Part shown: positions 1-8,961 of the stretch, one piece after another
Numbering within the stretch: position 1 is the first letter of the stretch
Layout: every line of letters begins with the position of its first letter
Assembly: GCA_964422155.1 (NCBI GenBank)
Contig: CAYQZZ010000001.1
Coordinates: 1 to 64,000 of the forward strand
Source of the DNA: JBGPRB01 sp964422155
GTDB lineage: Bacteria > Chloroflexota > Dehalococcoidia > Dehalococcoidales > RBG-16-60-22
Reading direction: 5' to 3'
Length of the DNA: 64,000 nt
Made by a program: the position numbers and the translations under genes
The notes under the pieces: generated by a model
The model's database searches: none
Told to the model about the DNA's origin: nothing
What the model saw: only the letters and a program-made list of their open reading frames with translations

Positions 1-230
1 TCGGCGCTTCTCCCCGCGGCTCACTGGCCCTTTTCCGCACGGCCCAGGCCCGGGCTATGTTGCTGGGGCGCGACTACGTTTTACCCGATGATGTGAAAGC
101 CCTGGCCGAGCCTGCCTTAGCCCATCGGTCGTTATTATCGGCTACGGGCCAGTCACAGGGTAAGGATGGCCGTGCTTTTATCGCCGAGATACTGGAAACC
201 GTCCCCGTGCCCGGGGCAGTCCCCGACTAA
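1..230 (+). CDS. MoxR-family AAA+ ATPase, C-terminal end (5' truncated by window)
   Basis: Reading frame starting at base 3 is open from the window edge to TAA at 228-230 and encodes about 75 residues. It contains the run LALFRTAQARAMLLGRDYV followed by PDDVKALAEPALAHR, which is typical of the lid domain at the end of MoxR ATPases. These chaperone-like ATPases act on partner proteins with von Willebrand-type domains. The DUF58 gene and the transglutaminase gene follow on the same strand, the standard MoxR/DUF58/transglutaminase neighbourhood. The nucleotide-binding Walker motifs lie outside the window, so the identification rests on the lid domain and the gene order. Confidence 0.85.
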   Translation, partial: GASPRGSLALFRTAQARAMLLGRDYVLPDDVKALAEPALAHRSLLSATGQSQGKDGRAFIAEILETVPVPGAVPD

Positions 231-278
231 TACAGCCGGACTGATAAGTAAGGCACGCTCTTTTCCGGACAGGAATTT

Positions 279-1517
279 ATGAAGATTCGAAGGTTTCCCA
301 TTATCATCCTGATTCTCATACTGGCGCTGGCTTTAGCCGGCGGGTTTACTCTGCTGTGGCACCTCTTTATTTTCCTGGTGATTTTGCTGTTGTTGAGTTA
401 TCTGTGGCTGCGCCTGAGCATCCGCAACATTGATGGCCGGGTGGAGAAATCGCCTGAAAACTGCCAGGTTGGCGAACGTTTTGAAGAAGAATTCATGTTT
501 TTCAATCACGGCAGGATACCGACTCCTCTAATTGAAACCCAGGAGGATACTAATTTACCCGGCTACCGGAATATAGCGACCTTTAATCTGGCGCCACAGG
601 GTTCTCATGGCTGGCGTACCAAGATTTACTGTCAGCGCCGGGGGCGGTATGGTCTGGGCACTCTTAACGCGAAAGTTTCCGACCCTCTCGGGTTCTTTTC
701 TATGAATCGGCAATTTGGTAAAAGCCAGGGCATCATCGTTTACCCGGCGACGCTGGACCTGCCTTTATTTCAGGCGCTGCCTCGCCAGGAACCGGGGTCG
801 AGTCCCCGCCACTGGTTAGCCAGCGAGGTTGGCCCCAACGCCTCTCGTGTGCGTGAGTACGCCAGCGGCGACAGCCTCCGGCATATCCACTGGCGCTCTA
901 CGGCTCATACCGGCAATCTCATGGTCAAGGAGTTCGAACCTGACCGTTACAATTATACTTTCAAGGATATCTGGATTGTCCTGGATATGTATCGGGACTG
1001 TCAATTCGGGGACGGCGACGAGACAACCGAGGAATACAGTGTCACGATAGCCGCCTCTCTGGCTAAAAAATATATAAAAAGCGGTAAAAATGTGGGGCTG
1101 ATAGCCTCGGGCGACCGGGCTTATCTTGTCCTGCCCGAAACCGGCGACGAGCACCTGGAGGACATTATGCAGGCCCTGGCCATGATAAAAGCGACCGGTA
1201 AATTGCCTGTTGATGCTTTACTGGCGTCCCAGGCGGAGCGTTTCGATGCGGGCTCTGCCTTAGTTGTTGTTACGTCCTCCGATAACCGGGGTATAGTGGC
1301 GCCACTACGCCGGACTGTGAATCGCGGCACAATAGTCACAGTCATCCTGCTCGATGCTATCAGCTTCGGTGGTAAAACGGGTGCGATAGATACAGCGCGT
1401 AGCCTTATTGCCAATGGCATCACTGCTTATATCGTCAAGCGCGGGGTAGAGATAACCAGAGCTCTGGACAGCCGGTTTTTGTCCTCGCCAATGCAGTACA
1501 CCGGAGATAAGAAATAG
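279..1517 (+). CDS. DUF58 domain membrane-anchored protein
   Basis: 412 residues. Two hydrophobic helices occupy about residues 5-47, followed by a soluble region. The segment around residues 190-225, with YASGDSLRHIHWRSTAHTG and a following VKEFEP, is the DUF58 signature. The C-terminal part has alternating strand/helix character like a von Willebrand A fold (WIVLDMYRD, then ALVVVTSSD). The start ATG has AGGA five bases upstream. It lies 48 bp after the MoxR end and 2 bp before the transglutaminase gene, so the three are probably co-transcribed. The biochemical role of DUF58 proteins is not settled; with MoxR partners a role in envelope protein assembly is usually proposed. Confidence 0.85.
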   Translation: MKIRRFPIIILILILALALAGGFTLLWHLFIFLVILLLLSYLWLRLSIRNIDGRVEKSPENCQVGERFEEEFMFFNHGRIPTPLIETQEDTNLPGYRNIATFNLAPQGSHGWRTKIYCQRRGRYGLGTLNAKVSDPLGFFSMNRQFGKSQGIIVYPATLDLPLFQALPRQEPGSSPRHWLASEVGPNASRVREYASGDSLRHIHWRSTAHTGNLMVKEFEPDRYNYTFKDIWIVLDMYRDCQFGDGDETTEEYSVTIAASLAKKYIKSGKNVGLIASGDRAYLVLPETGDEHLEDIMQALAMIKATGKLPVDALLASQAERFDAGSALVVVTSSDNRGIVAPLRRTVNRGTIVTVILLDAISFGGKTGAIDTARSLIANGITAYIVKRGVEITRALDSRFLSSPMQYTGDKK

Positions 1518-1519
1518 AA

Positions 1520-3847
1520 GTGGCCAATAACATGGAAAAGCAGAAAAAGCTGCCTGACCGGGCAGGAGAGCCACCAATACCGGCAGTATTGCCAGTAAGA
1601 ATAATTTACTGGTTGGGTAAGTGGCAAGAGTGGGTAAATATAGTTTTACTTTTTATCGCTCTTGAGATTGCGGTGCTTTCTATCGAGCAAGCCCGGTGGA
1701 TTGAGCCTCAGCCATCATTGACGCTGGTTCTTGTTCTATCGATTCTGATTATCTGGTTGTTTGTCAGAAGCCGACTCCCCGGGGTCGTAAAACATATCCT
1801 GGCACTGGTTAGCGGTATTATCGTGACGATAGGGCAGGTATATATTCTGATGCCCCCGCCGGAAACGACATCAAAGTTTCGTCATTTGCTGGATGTTTTA
1901 CAGTCGTGGTGGACGCCAGCGGTCACGTTAATACCGGGTGAGGAAAAGATATTATTCGCCGTATTTATCACCTTCCTGACCTGGGTAATCGGTTATATTT
2001 CGACATGGTTTATTCTACGCAAACGAAATGCCTGGGTGGCAGTTTCTCTGGGCGCGGTGGTTATTCTGGTAAATTTAAGCAACCTCCCGGGCGGTTATTA
2101 TTTCTTTTTCGGTCTCTACTTTCTGGCGGCCATATTTCTAATTATCCAGACACGCATGGCCAGGCAGCATTATTTAGCGGGACACAGCACGGGTTTTACC
2201 AGGCGGGGTTTGCTCTATCTTACAGTTTCACTTTTGATTATTATCATACTGGCAGGTTATATTTCCTGGGTAACACCGGAAGCGAGAGTCCCCCAACTCC
2301 AGACGATGATAGCTACCAGGACGCTCTGGAAACGTGATATCGAGGAATCAAAACTCAATCTCTTCGGCGCCATACCGGCGAAACAGGCTTTGAGCACGAC
2401 CAGCACACGCCGCGATTTGCCATTTAAAAAGGAATGGCATCAGAGCAATCGGGTAGATTTCATAGTCGAGTCCGAACGTCCCTCTTACTGGCAAATGAGT
2501 GTGTATGACACTTATACTTCTCAAGGGTGGGAAAGCAGTCCGACCAACGAGTATTTGCTGAGACAAGAGGTAGCCTGGATGGATACCAAGGCACTTTCAG
2601 ACCAGGATATTATGACATACACGGTCACCACCGAAATGAGGGCGGATGTCCTGCTTACGGCGGGCGGTTTTATATCTTCAGATATGCCGGTTTTGATGCA
2701 CGTGAGTGGTGGGGATGATGTTATGGCCGTTACTGTGCCGCGCGTCCTCAGTCCCGGCGAGCGCTACTCTGTTAAGTCCTTTATCTCTTCGGCAGCGGGG
2801 AGCGATTTATCCGGGGCTGGCGAGAATTATCCGGAGTCTATTAAGGCTATTTATCTTGAGTTGCCTTCCGATTTTCCTGGGGATATCAGGCAGTTGAGCG
2901 AAAATATAACCAGGGCGGCAAAAACACCCTATGACAAGGTAATGGCTATAAATAACTATCTTTCCCGGATTCCTTATCAAGAAGAGATTGAAGCTCCACC
3001 CAAGGGGACTGACGGCGTGAAATACTTTCTATTTGACCAGAAGTCGGGTTTTTGCCTCTACTATGCCTCGGCCATGGCGGTAATGCTTCGCTCCGTCGAT
3101 GTACCATCGAGAATTGTCGTCGGCTATCTTCCCGGCGACCCGGGTGAAGAAGCGGGACAATATATTCTGCGGGACAAGCACTATCATACCTGGCCGCAGG
3201 TCTATTTCCAGGGCTATGGCTGGATAGACCTGGAGGCAACACCCAGCGGTACGGAAAGTCCGGTCGCCATTAAGACACCCTGGGTGTCCGGAAGTGCCAT
3301 TGAGAGTCTGCCGCAATGGGACGTATGGTCACTGTATCCATCTTACGGGATATGGTATATGCCGGACGTGAATTTTGCGGCTGGTACGCCCGCGAAAAAA
3401 AGTTTCAGGATGGGACCTCTGCCTTTTGCCGACGAACTGGGGCGTGCTTTGCTCATTATTTTCAGCATCGCCGCTATTATCGCACTTTTAATGGTACCGA
3501 TTCTGACACTCAGGTCAGCCTTTTACCGCTGGCTGTGGTACGTTGACAGGTCGGCACTGGCATACAGGACGTATACCAATATGTGTAAACTCGCCTCGAT
3601 GGTCAAGCTGGGTCCCAGGCCGTACCAGACGCCCCTGGAATTTGCCGCCGCACTGGCGGCGTTGTTTCCGCAGGAGGCCAGGGCTGTGGATAATATCGTG
3701 CAGGCTTATGTGGAGACCCGGTTTGGCCGCCGAGAAGGGAAGCCGGGGCTTTTCGAGGAGGCTGAGATTCTCAAGGCGCGTTGCCGCATCTACGATGTGC
3801 TTTTACTACGGCTCGGGGTACTGGGGAAGCTGTTCAGTAAAAAGTGA
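1520..3847 (+). CDS. membrane transglutaminase-like protein (TgpA type)
   Basis: 775 residues starting at GTG three bases after the DUF58 stop codon, with GGAGAT upstream; an in-frame ATG at 1532 is an alternative. The N-terminal 250 residues contain about six membrane segments. A large external domain follows, then another membrane helix near residues 645-665 and a cytoplasmic C-terminal domain of DUF4129 type. The papain-like core is visible: Cys512 in SGFCLYYASAMAVMLR and His556 in HYHTWPQVYF. The third position in WIDLEATP is Glu572 rather than the usual Asp, with Asp570 two residues earlier. Target proteins cannot be told from sequence. It completes the MoxR/DUF58/transglutaminase operon. 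Confidence 0.88.
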   Translation: MANNMEKQKKLPDRAGEPPIPAVLPVRIIYWLGKWQEWVNIVLLFIALEIAVLSIEQARWIEPQPSLTLVLVLSILIIWLFVRSRLPGVVKHILALVSGIIVTIGQVYILMPPPETTSKFRHLLDVLQSWWTPAVTLIPGEEKILFAVFITFLTWVIGYISTWFILRKRNAWVAVSLGAVVILVNLSNLPGGYYFFFGLYFLAAIFLIIQTRMARQHYLAGHSTGFTRRGLLYLTVSLLIIIILAGYISWVTPEARVPQLQTMIATRTLWKRDIEESKLNLFGAIPAKQALSTTSTRRDLPFKKEWHQSNRVDFIVESERPSYWQMSVYDTYTSQGWESSPTNEYLLRQEVAWMDTKALSDQDIMTYTVTTEMRADVLLTAGGFISSDMPVLMHVSGGDDVMAVTVPRVLSPGERYSVKSFISSAAGSDLSGAGENYPESIKAIYLELPSDFPGDIRQLSENITRAAKTPYDKVMAINNYLSRIPYQEEIEAPPKGTDGVKYFLFDQKSGFCLYYASAMAVMLRSVDVPSRIVVGYLPGDPGEEAGQYILRDKHYHTWPQVYFQGYGWIDLEATPSGTESPVAIKTPWVSGSAIESLPQWDVWSLYPSYGIWYMPDVNFAAGTPAKKSFRMGPLPFADELGRALLIIFSIAAIIALLMVPILTLRSAFYRWLWYVDRSALAYRTYTNMCKLASMVKLGPRPYQTPLEFAAALAALFPQEARAVDNIVQAYVETRFGRREGKPGLFEEAEILKARCRIYDVLLLRLGVLGKLFSKK

Positions 3848-3890
3848 AAAAGCTATAAAATTGGGGGGGGAAGGTCAAGAAGGCATAATC

Positions 3891-4010
3891 GAGGTCGTTT
3901 AGCAGTCGCTCATGGTGAGCCTGTCGAACTATAGCGGCGTATTTGTTTGCCTTTCGACAAGCTCAAGGTGAGCGGAGAATTGAAGGATATTTTTATTGCT
4001 AAACGACCTC
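3891..4010. repeat. 120-bp MITE-like element with 14-bp terminal inverted repeats
   Basis: The ends GAGGTCGTTTAGCA (3891-3904) and TGCTAAACGACCTC (3997-4010) are perfect inverted copies. Inside, 3908-3928 and 3953-3973 form a second inverted pair matching at 17 of 21 positions, with the core GTCGAA/TTCGAC. It has no coding capacity and fills most of the gap between the transglutaminase gene and the convergent DUF1616 gene. Eleven bases of the terminal repeat recur at 61305-61315. A non-autonomous mobile element or a transcribed hairpin acting as a bidirectional terminator are both possible. Confidence 0.75.
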
Positions 4011-4018
4011 CTTAAGCG

Positions 4019-4852
4019 TTATTTGACGTCAAACCTCAGGTGAAGAGACCGATAAATCTCGTTTTGACCCTGTTTATATAGAAAAAACTCTACTTTCTGG
4101 TTATCCCCTGAGTTTAACGGCGTGAATCCGAACTCTTGCTCCCATTCCTGCTCTTGCTTCAATAATACGGGTCCCAGTTCTCCGATTAGAGTTCCCGCTG
4201 ACTGTATCTCCACACGATAGGGCATCTCCTGCTGCTCGTGGTTGATAATCACTATCATCACGTCGTATGTTTCCCCTAAATATAACTCCTGCAAGTAATT
4301 CGTTTCTTCCCCTTCAATTGTGCGTACATAGAACTCGGTAAATTTCTCCCCCATCTTAGGTGCCACCATAACATAACACAGCGTTCCTATTGCCCCCAGC
4401 ACGATAACAAGCAATACTACCGATAACGCCTTATCCCAGGCACTGTCTCCCCGGTGCAGCAGACTGAGTTGAAACTCGCAGTTGAATCTATCCTTTTCCT
4501 GTAATCTCTTTCTCTTGACCAGGGCAATGATGGATACCACGAATATGAAGACGGCAGTGGAATACAGGATTGACTCTACGGTAATCCCCCATGCGGTAGC
4601 ACTAATGATAAGACCGATAATGGGCACGGCTGCTATGCTCAACCCGAAGCTGAGCGCCACCCTTTCAATACCGCTTATGCCTTCATTTCTGGGGAAAAGA
4701 GTCAGCGTGAGGACATAACCCGGGAAGAAGAGGACATAGAGCAAGCCAATAATTATACGCAGATAGCTGATAGGGACTAGAATAGAGACTACTATCAGCA
4801 CGACAACCACTATATTTAATGGTAAGAGTCCGCTGCCCAGTTTGATTCTCAA
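4019..4852 (-). CDS. DUF1616 domain membrane protein
   Basis: 277 residues. Four hydrophobic segments lie in the first 115 residues (for example SYLRIIIGLLYVLFFPGYVL), with the charged element ERVALSFGLSIAAVP between them, matching the DUF1616 family. Another membrane helix near residues 140-160 is followed by an extracytoplasmic domain of beta character to the C-terminus. Family members, frequent in archaea and Chloroflexota, often lie beside surface-glycan genes; no activity is established. It follows the GT2 gene at 4883-5938 by 30 bp on the same strand, so the two are probably one transcript. Confidence 0.8.
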   Translation of the reverse strand: MRIKLGSGLLPLNIVVVVLIVVSILVPISYLRIIIGLLYVLFFPGYVLTLTLFPRNEGISGIERVALSFGLSIAAVPIIGLIISATAWGITVESILYSTAVFIFVVSIIALVKRKRLQEKDRFNCEFQLSLLHRGDSAWDKALSVVLLVIVLGAIGTLCYVMVAPKMGEKFTEFYVRTIEGEETNYLQELYLGETYDVMIVIINHEQQEMPYRVEIQSAGTLIGELGPVLLKQEQEWEQEFGFTPLNSGDNQKVEFFLYKQGQNEIYRSLHLRFDVK

Positions 4853-4882
4853 TCCTGCACCTCAGTATCTCATCATGACTGA

Positions 4883-5938
4883 TTACGTCTTAATGCGCCT
4901 ATAGCCTTTTCGTTCCTTAATAAAATCTAATAGTCCGCGCAGCCTGAGTTTTACGGCATCCCAGTCGCGAGAATATACCAGGAAGTGAAAAAGGTATGAT
5001 AAATGATGGGTGAAGAAATATAAAGTTGCGGTAATAAATTGAAGTCTGCTCCAGTATTTATGCATAAGAGTGAACTGGCCCTTCGTAACAGAGTAATATA
5101 GCATTCGTCTTCTTTGCATATCAATGCTCGTGTGTGATGGGTCATGCCGGATCTCAGACTTTGGAACATATAAGACCTTGAAGCCGTGCCTGGTAGCACG
5201 AATACCGATTTCTACTTCTTCGAAACCAAAAGTAAAGTCCTCATCCAGTAATCCGATGGTCTGGCACATCTGGCGGGAAACCATGGCACAACACGTGGCC
5301 ACCCAATCCATTTCAACGGCATCCTTACCTTCTGCCAGGGCACTTAATTTCGGTCCCCTCTGAAGAGTAGTGCCTTTCCAATAGTTTATCAGACCTCCTT
5401 CGGACCACACTTCACTTGTGTCACTATGATAAATCTTGGAGCCCAAAATACCCGCCCCTGGTTCTCTACTAGCGACGATAACCAGTTCATCGAGAAAATG
5501 AGGTGAAACAATGGTATCATTATCCAGGAGTACGACATATTCTATATTCAACGTGTTGAGGGCATACCTCGTACCAATATTCTTCCCTCCAGCATTGCCA
5601 TAATTTCGTTCGTTCTCTATGATTATGAGTCTCTTCTTGGAAGGCAGATTAACAATTTCTTTTTCTTTATCTCCCCCGGCTTCGGCTTCGAGGCGTTTGT
5701 AATCTATATATCTTATTGGTTTTCCCTCCGGGTTGTATTGAAGGAATTTGCTTTCCAGGTGGATTCGCCCTTCTGCCCACTCTTTTATCTTCGGCACCGA
5801 GTCATCCTGAGAGCAGTTGTCCACTACGATGACATAATAGACTGGATAGGTAATCTGGTATAGCGACTCCAAGCATCTCAGCGTATTTTCGCTGCCATTA
5901 AAGCTCAGAACCACAATGGCTACTCCTGGATAGTTCAT
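4883..5938 (-). CDS. family 2 glycosyltransferase
   Basis: 351 residues of GT-A fold. It starts with VAIVVLSFNGSENTLRCLESL, has VVDNCSQDDSV for nucleotide binding, NYGNAGGKNIG, the metal-binding LLDNDT motif, and an EVEIGIR acidic motif in the second half. A charged insertion of about 50 residues (roughly 55-105) between the second strand and the NYGNAGG motif is longer than usual. The family transfers sugars, often rhamnose-like ones, from nucleotide donors to growing cytoplasmic glycans; the specific donor is not readable. A TATAAT hexamer on the minus strand (5954-5949) would place the transcript start only a few bases before the ATG. Confidence 0.87.
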   Translation of the reverse strand: MNYPGVAIVVLSFNGSENTLRCLESLYQITYPVYYVIVVDNCSQDDSVPKIKEWAEGRIHLESKFLQYNPEGKPIRYIDYKRLEAEAGGDKEKEIVNLPSKKRLIIIENERNYGNAGGKNIGTRYALNTLNIEYVVLLDNDTIVSPHFLDELVIVASREPGAGILGSKIYHSDTSEVWSEGGLINYWKGTTLQRGPKLSALAEGKDAVEMDWVATCCAMVSRQMCQTIGLLDEDFTFGFEEVEIGIRATRHGFKVLYVPKSEIRHDPSHTSIDMQRRRMLYYSVTKGQFTLMHKYWSRLQFITATLYFFTHHLSYLFHFLVYSRDWDAVKLRLRGLLDFIKERKGYRRIKT

Positions 5939-6049
5939 TTAGTAAAATATTATATAATACCGCCAGTTTTTTTGCTATGCGTAAGCTCTATTGTCCAAAG
6001 GTTTCTAAGGGAGTTGATTCCTCCCTGATTGCTCATTTAGTCCAAATGT

Positions 6050-6079
6050 TTGACAGCAGGCAATTATAATAGTTAATAT
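6050..6079 (+). promoter_or_regulatory. putative promoter of the B12-binding radical SAM gene
   Basis: A perfect -35 TTGACA (6050-6055) is followed after 18 bp by TAATAT (6074-6079). It lies in the 177-bp gap between divergent genes. The predicted start would leave a leader of about 30 nt containing TGGAGATAG before the ATG at 6116. Confidence 0.4.
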
Positions 6080-6115
6080 TGATATATCAGTGGAGATAGA
6101 AAACCGGGGTTACAA

Positions 6116-7972
6116 ATGAGAGAAATAAATAATAAAATGAAAATCGTGTTATGCACTATACCTCTGAACATTTCCAATAAGCGCAATGAAGGCCAAACAC
6201 CGATACCTCCCAAAATCGCCATTGTTTCTTTATTGCGATGGATGGCCAAGTTTGGATACTCCGGGGATTTCTACGATATTGATATGCTTCTTCCTTCTGC
6301 GGATGAAATATTCAACTATTTCAAATCTAAACAGCCAGATATTGTGGGAATAAGCGCCGTAGTTTCGGGATGCTACTTTCAAGTCAAGAACCTGGCCCAG
6401 ATCATTCGTACAGCCTGTCCTCCAGCATGGATTGTTGTTGGAGGAAATATGGCGGCGTGTGCCAATGTGTTGTTAAGGAGAACCGAGGCTGATATCTGTG
6501 TCTTAGGTGAAGGAGAGGAACCGTGGGTTAGTCTGCTTGACTACGTAAGCAGATACGAAACAACTAAGGACGTAAAAGAGTTGTTGAAAATCAAAGGGAT
6601 TGCGTTTCTAAATGAGGAAGATGAAATGGAGTTTACCGGCTATGGTGAGCCAATTCCGGATAATGAGAATCCATTCCCTGATTACGAACTTCTGTCGAGC
6701 GGCTTTGGCTCGCAGCCGAACCTAGTTGGAAATTATTTTCGAGAAGGCAAGAGCTGTAATTGGTTTATGCATGATGCGCGCACCTACGAACTCAGCAGGA
6801 AACCCGGACTGGCTGTATTATGGACCACAAAAGGGTGTGTCGGAAGATGCACTTTTTGCCAACGCTTTTGTAAAGGCTATCATACCTTTGATTTAAAACA
6901 ATTGGATAGTTATCTGACAGAACTAAAGGAAAGGCATAATGTGCAATTCATTCAGATCAATGATGAAGCCTTTGGGGCTAACAGGGAATACGGTCTCAAG
7001 GTAGCAGAGATATTGAAGAAACATGATATGTTATGGTTCTGTGGTGGAGCCCGTTGTACATCCTTTACCTTCGAAGACCTTAGATTCTTGCATGAATGCG
7101 GATGTACAGGGATAAAATTTGGCGTAGAGTCTGGAAGTCAGAAAATCCTTGACATTATGGAAAAAAGGTTTATGGTGGATGACGTCTATGCTGCTTTGGG
7201 AAATGCCTATAGATGCGGTATTAAAGCTCCGCTCGCTTTATGTATAGGAATGCCTGGTGAAACTGACGATACCATCACAGAAACGGGGCAATTCTTAGCC
7301 AAGATTGCTCGAATGCGAGGTATCCCACCGGCTGAGTTACGCCCGGAAGTCTTTTGGGCACTTCCTCTACCCGGGGCTCCTTTGTACGAGTATGGACAAT
7401 TGCAGGGGGTTATCGGTACCTCTGTAGATGAAGAGGAAGCCTTCCTCATCAATTTATTTGATAAGGGTGCCGGTAAAGAAAATTATATTAATCTTACCGG
7501 TATTAGCACCAGGCGCGTTTTATTCTGGGATTTCCTGCTTTTTTATGAAGTGATGCGCACCTACTATAGCTCTCCTGTTAAGACACAGGTTGCCGATAAA
7601 AGTGGGGATAAACCGGAAGTCAAAATTGAAAGTGTGTTTACAATCAAAAACGCCCTTCGTTTCTTACCAACCCCCATTTCTCTTCTAAATAAGCTGCTAT
7701 TTCGCCGTCGTTTGGTCACTAAAATTCCTCGCCAATTACTGTATCCGATAATGCGGAACCTGGTTTACAGTGAATATTTGATTCGCAGGTTTTTTACGCA
7801 TCTCCCGGGAATGTTCAGAAAGGGACAGGTAAAACCTCAATCTAAGAAAAGATGTGATGTAATCACAGAAGCACAATCTCTTCGGAAGATTAACGAGAAA
7901 ATTAAAGAAACTCGTCCTGTTCCCCAAACCTTGACAGAAAAGAACCAGCAAATTCTTCGGTTGGGCAGATAA
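6116..7972 (+). CDS. B12-binding domain radical SAM protein
   Basis: 618 residues. The N-terminal region to about residue 160 is Rossmann-like, as in cobalamin-binding domains (QPDIVGISAVVSGC, IVVGGNMAAC, CVLGEGEEPW), but the DxHxxG motif of base-off cobalamin binding is not obvious. The radical SAM cluster motif CX3CX2C is at Cys241, Cys245 and Cys248 in GCVGRCTFC. The Elp3/MiaB-like core continues to about residue 430 (GGARCTSFT, KFGVESGSQKILD), and the last 150 residues are basic. Relatives modify lipids, sugars or cofactors; the substrate here is unknown. It is a single plus-strand gene between minus-strand glycan genes, which suggests a glycan or carrier-lipid modification. Confidence 0.85.
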   Translation: MREINNKMKIVLCTIPLNISNKRNEGQTPIPPKIAIVSLLRWMAKFGYSGDFYDIDMLLPSADEIFNYFKSKQPDIVGISAVVSGCYFQVKNLAQIIRTACPPAWIVVGGNMAACANVLLRRTEADICVLGEGEEPWVSLLDYVSRYETTKDVKELLKIKGIAFLNEEDEMEFTGYGEPIPDNENPFPDYELLSSGFGSQPNLVGNYFREGKSCNWFMHDARTYELSRKPGLAVLWTTKGCVGRCTFCQRFCKGYHTFDLKQLDSYLTELKERHNVQFIQINDEAFGANREYGLKVAEILKKHDMLWFCGGARCTSFTFEDLRFLHECGCTGIKFGVESGSQKILDIMEKRFMVDDVYAALGNAYRCGIKAPLALCIGMPGETDDTITETGQFLAKIARMRGIPPAELRPEVFWALPLPGAPLYEYGQLQGVIGTSVDEEEAFLINLFDKGAGKENYINLTGISTRRVLFWDFLLFYEVMRTYYSSPVKTQVADKSGDKPEVKIESVFTIKNALRFLPTPISLLNKLLFRRRLVTKIPRQLLYPIMRNLVYSEYLIRRFFTHLPGMFRKGQVKPQSKKRCDVITEAQSLRKINEKIKETRPVPQTLTEKNQQILRLGR

Positions 7973-8018
7973 TTAAGGCCTATCCAATTATCCGTAGCTT
8001 CCTTAAATTGTCACATTA

Positions 8019-8948
8019 TCACTTTTCAAGATAAAGATTACGCCGTTTTTCTATATGCCACATACCTAATATTTCATCTGTTTTTACCGGCTTCACTGTT
8101 TGTTTTTCTTCATCTATTATATATACTTTAAAACCGTAACTCCCTATCATATCTAAATAATCTTGTACGGACGCTCCGGCACCTTCAAGTCTATAAGGTA
8201 TCAGCTCGGTTATTATCTTCAATTTGTCATTCAGCCTGATAATATTGGCCATACCTTTCAGAACAGCATATTCCGCACCTTCAACATCTATCTTCACCAG
8301 CCTTATCAGCGTTTCCTTGCCCTTAAAATATTCATCTAGTGTCGTTGTTTCAACTGATATTCCCTTCTTATAGCCCGTAGGTTTATTCAGCGTATTGGCA
8401 CCACTATCCCCTTCCGATAATACCAACTCGGCAATCTGGCATCGGTCACTCACAGCCTTGTCTATTATGATAACATTCGTCAGCCGGTTTGCCGTCACAT
8501 TCTTTATTAGCATTTTGCAGTTGTCCGGTGCCGGCTCAAAGGCGTAAACCTTACCCTTTTCCCCGACTCCCTTGGCCGCCAGCAGAGTATAATATCCTAT
8601 ATGCGCTCCGACATCCACCACGTTGGCACCTTCACCTGCCAGCGTCCTGAATAGCTCAGTTGTTCCCCTTTCGTAATATCCGCCATTCAGTAGCAATTCC
8701 GCTGATACCCCCGATATATAATTATCAAGGTAAAGTCTTTGCCCATCAGGAATAAGAATGTATGTTGGAGCCAACTTCGTCCATAAACGTCTAAACGGAG
8801 AAGTTGTGTTCGCTACCCTTAACCTCAACCAGATTGACCTGACGGGTGAATATATATGCAATAACTTCAATATCGGGCTAGCAATGCTAGCCATTCTGGG
8901 AGAATCCAATATCTCGTTTATCCACCTCATCAACCTTAATGTAATCAT
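8019..8948 (-). CDS. FkbM-family SAM-dependent methyltransferase
   Basis: 309 residues. After about 95 N-terminal residues the SAM motif I appears as VVDVGAHIGYYTLLAAKG, followed by VYAFEPAPDN and the FkbM motif VKIDVEGAEYAVLKGM. These enzymes usually O-methylate sugars or polyketides. It is the last gene of a minus-strand set that includes the flippase (13-bp gap) and the epimerase, so a sugar substrate in the exported glycan is likely. A second FkbM protein with the same architecture is at 36304-37200. Confidence 0.85.
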   Translation of the reverse strand: MITLRLMRWINEILDSPRMASIASPILKLLHIYSPVRSIWLRLRVANTTSPFRRLWTKLAPTYILIPDGQRLYLDNYISGVSAELLLNGGYYERGTTELFRTLAGEGANVVDVGAHIGYYTLLAAKGVGEKGKVYAFEPAPDNCKMLIKNVTANRLTNVIIIDKAVSDRCQIAELVLSEGDSGANTLNKPTGYKKGISVETTTLDEYFKGKETLIRLVKIDVEGAEYAVLKGMANIIRLNDKLKIITELIPYRLEGAGASVQDYLDMIGSYGFKVYIIDEEKQTVKPVKTDEILGMWHIEKRRNLYLEK

Positions 8949-8961
8949 TATTAGTTTCTTT

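Noticed and set aside
3863..3870. Run of eight G bases after the transglutaminase gene as a terminator or quadruplex
   Set aside because: A single G tract with no partner tracts or stem and no T run.
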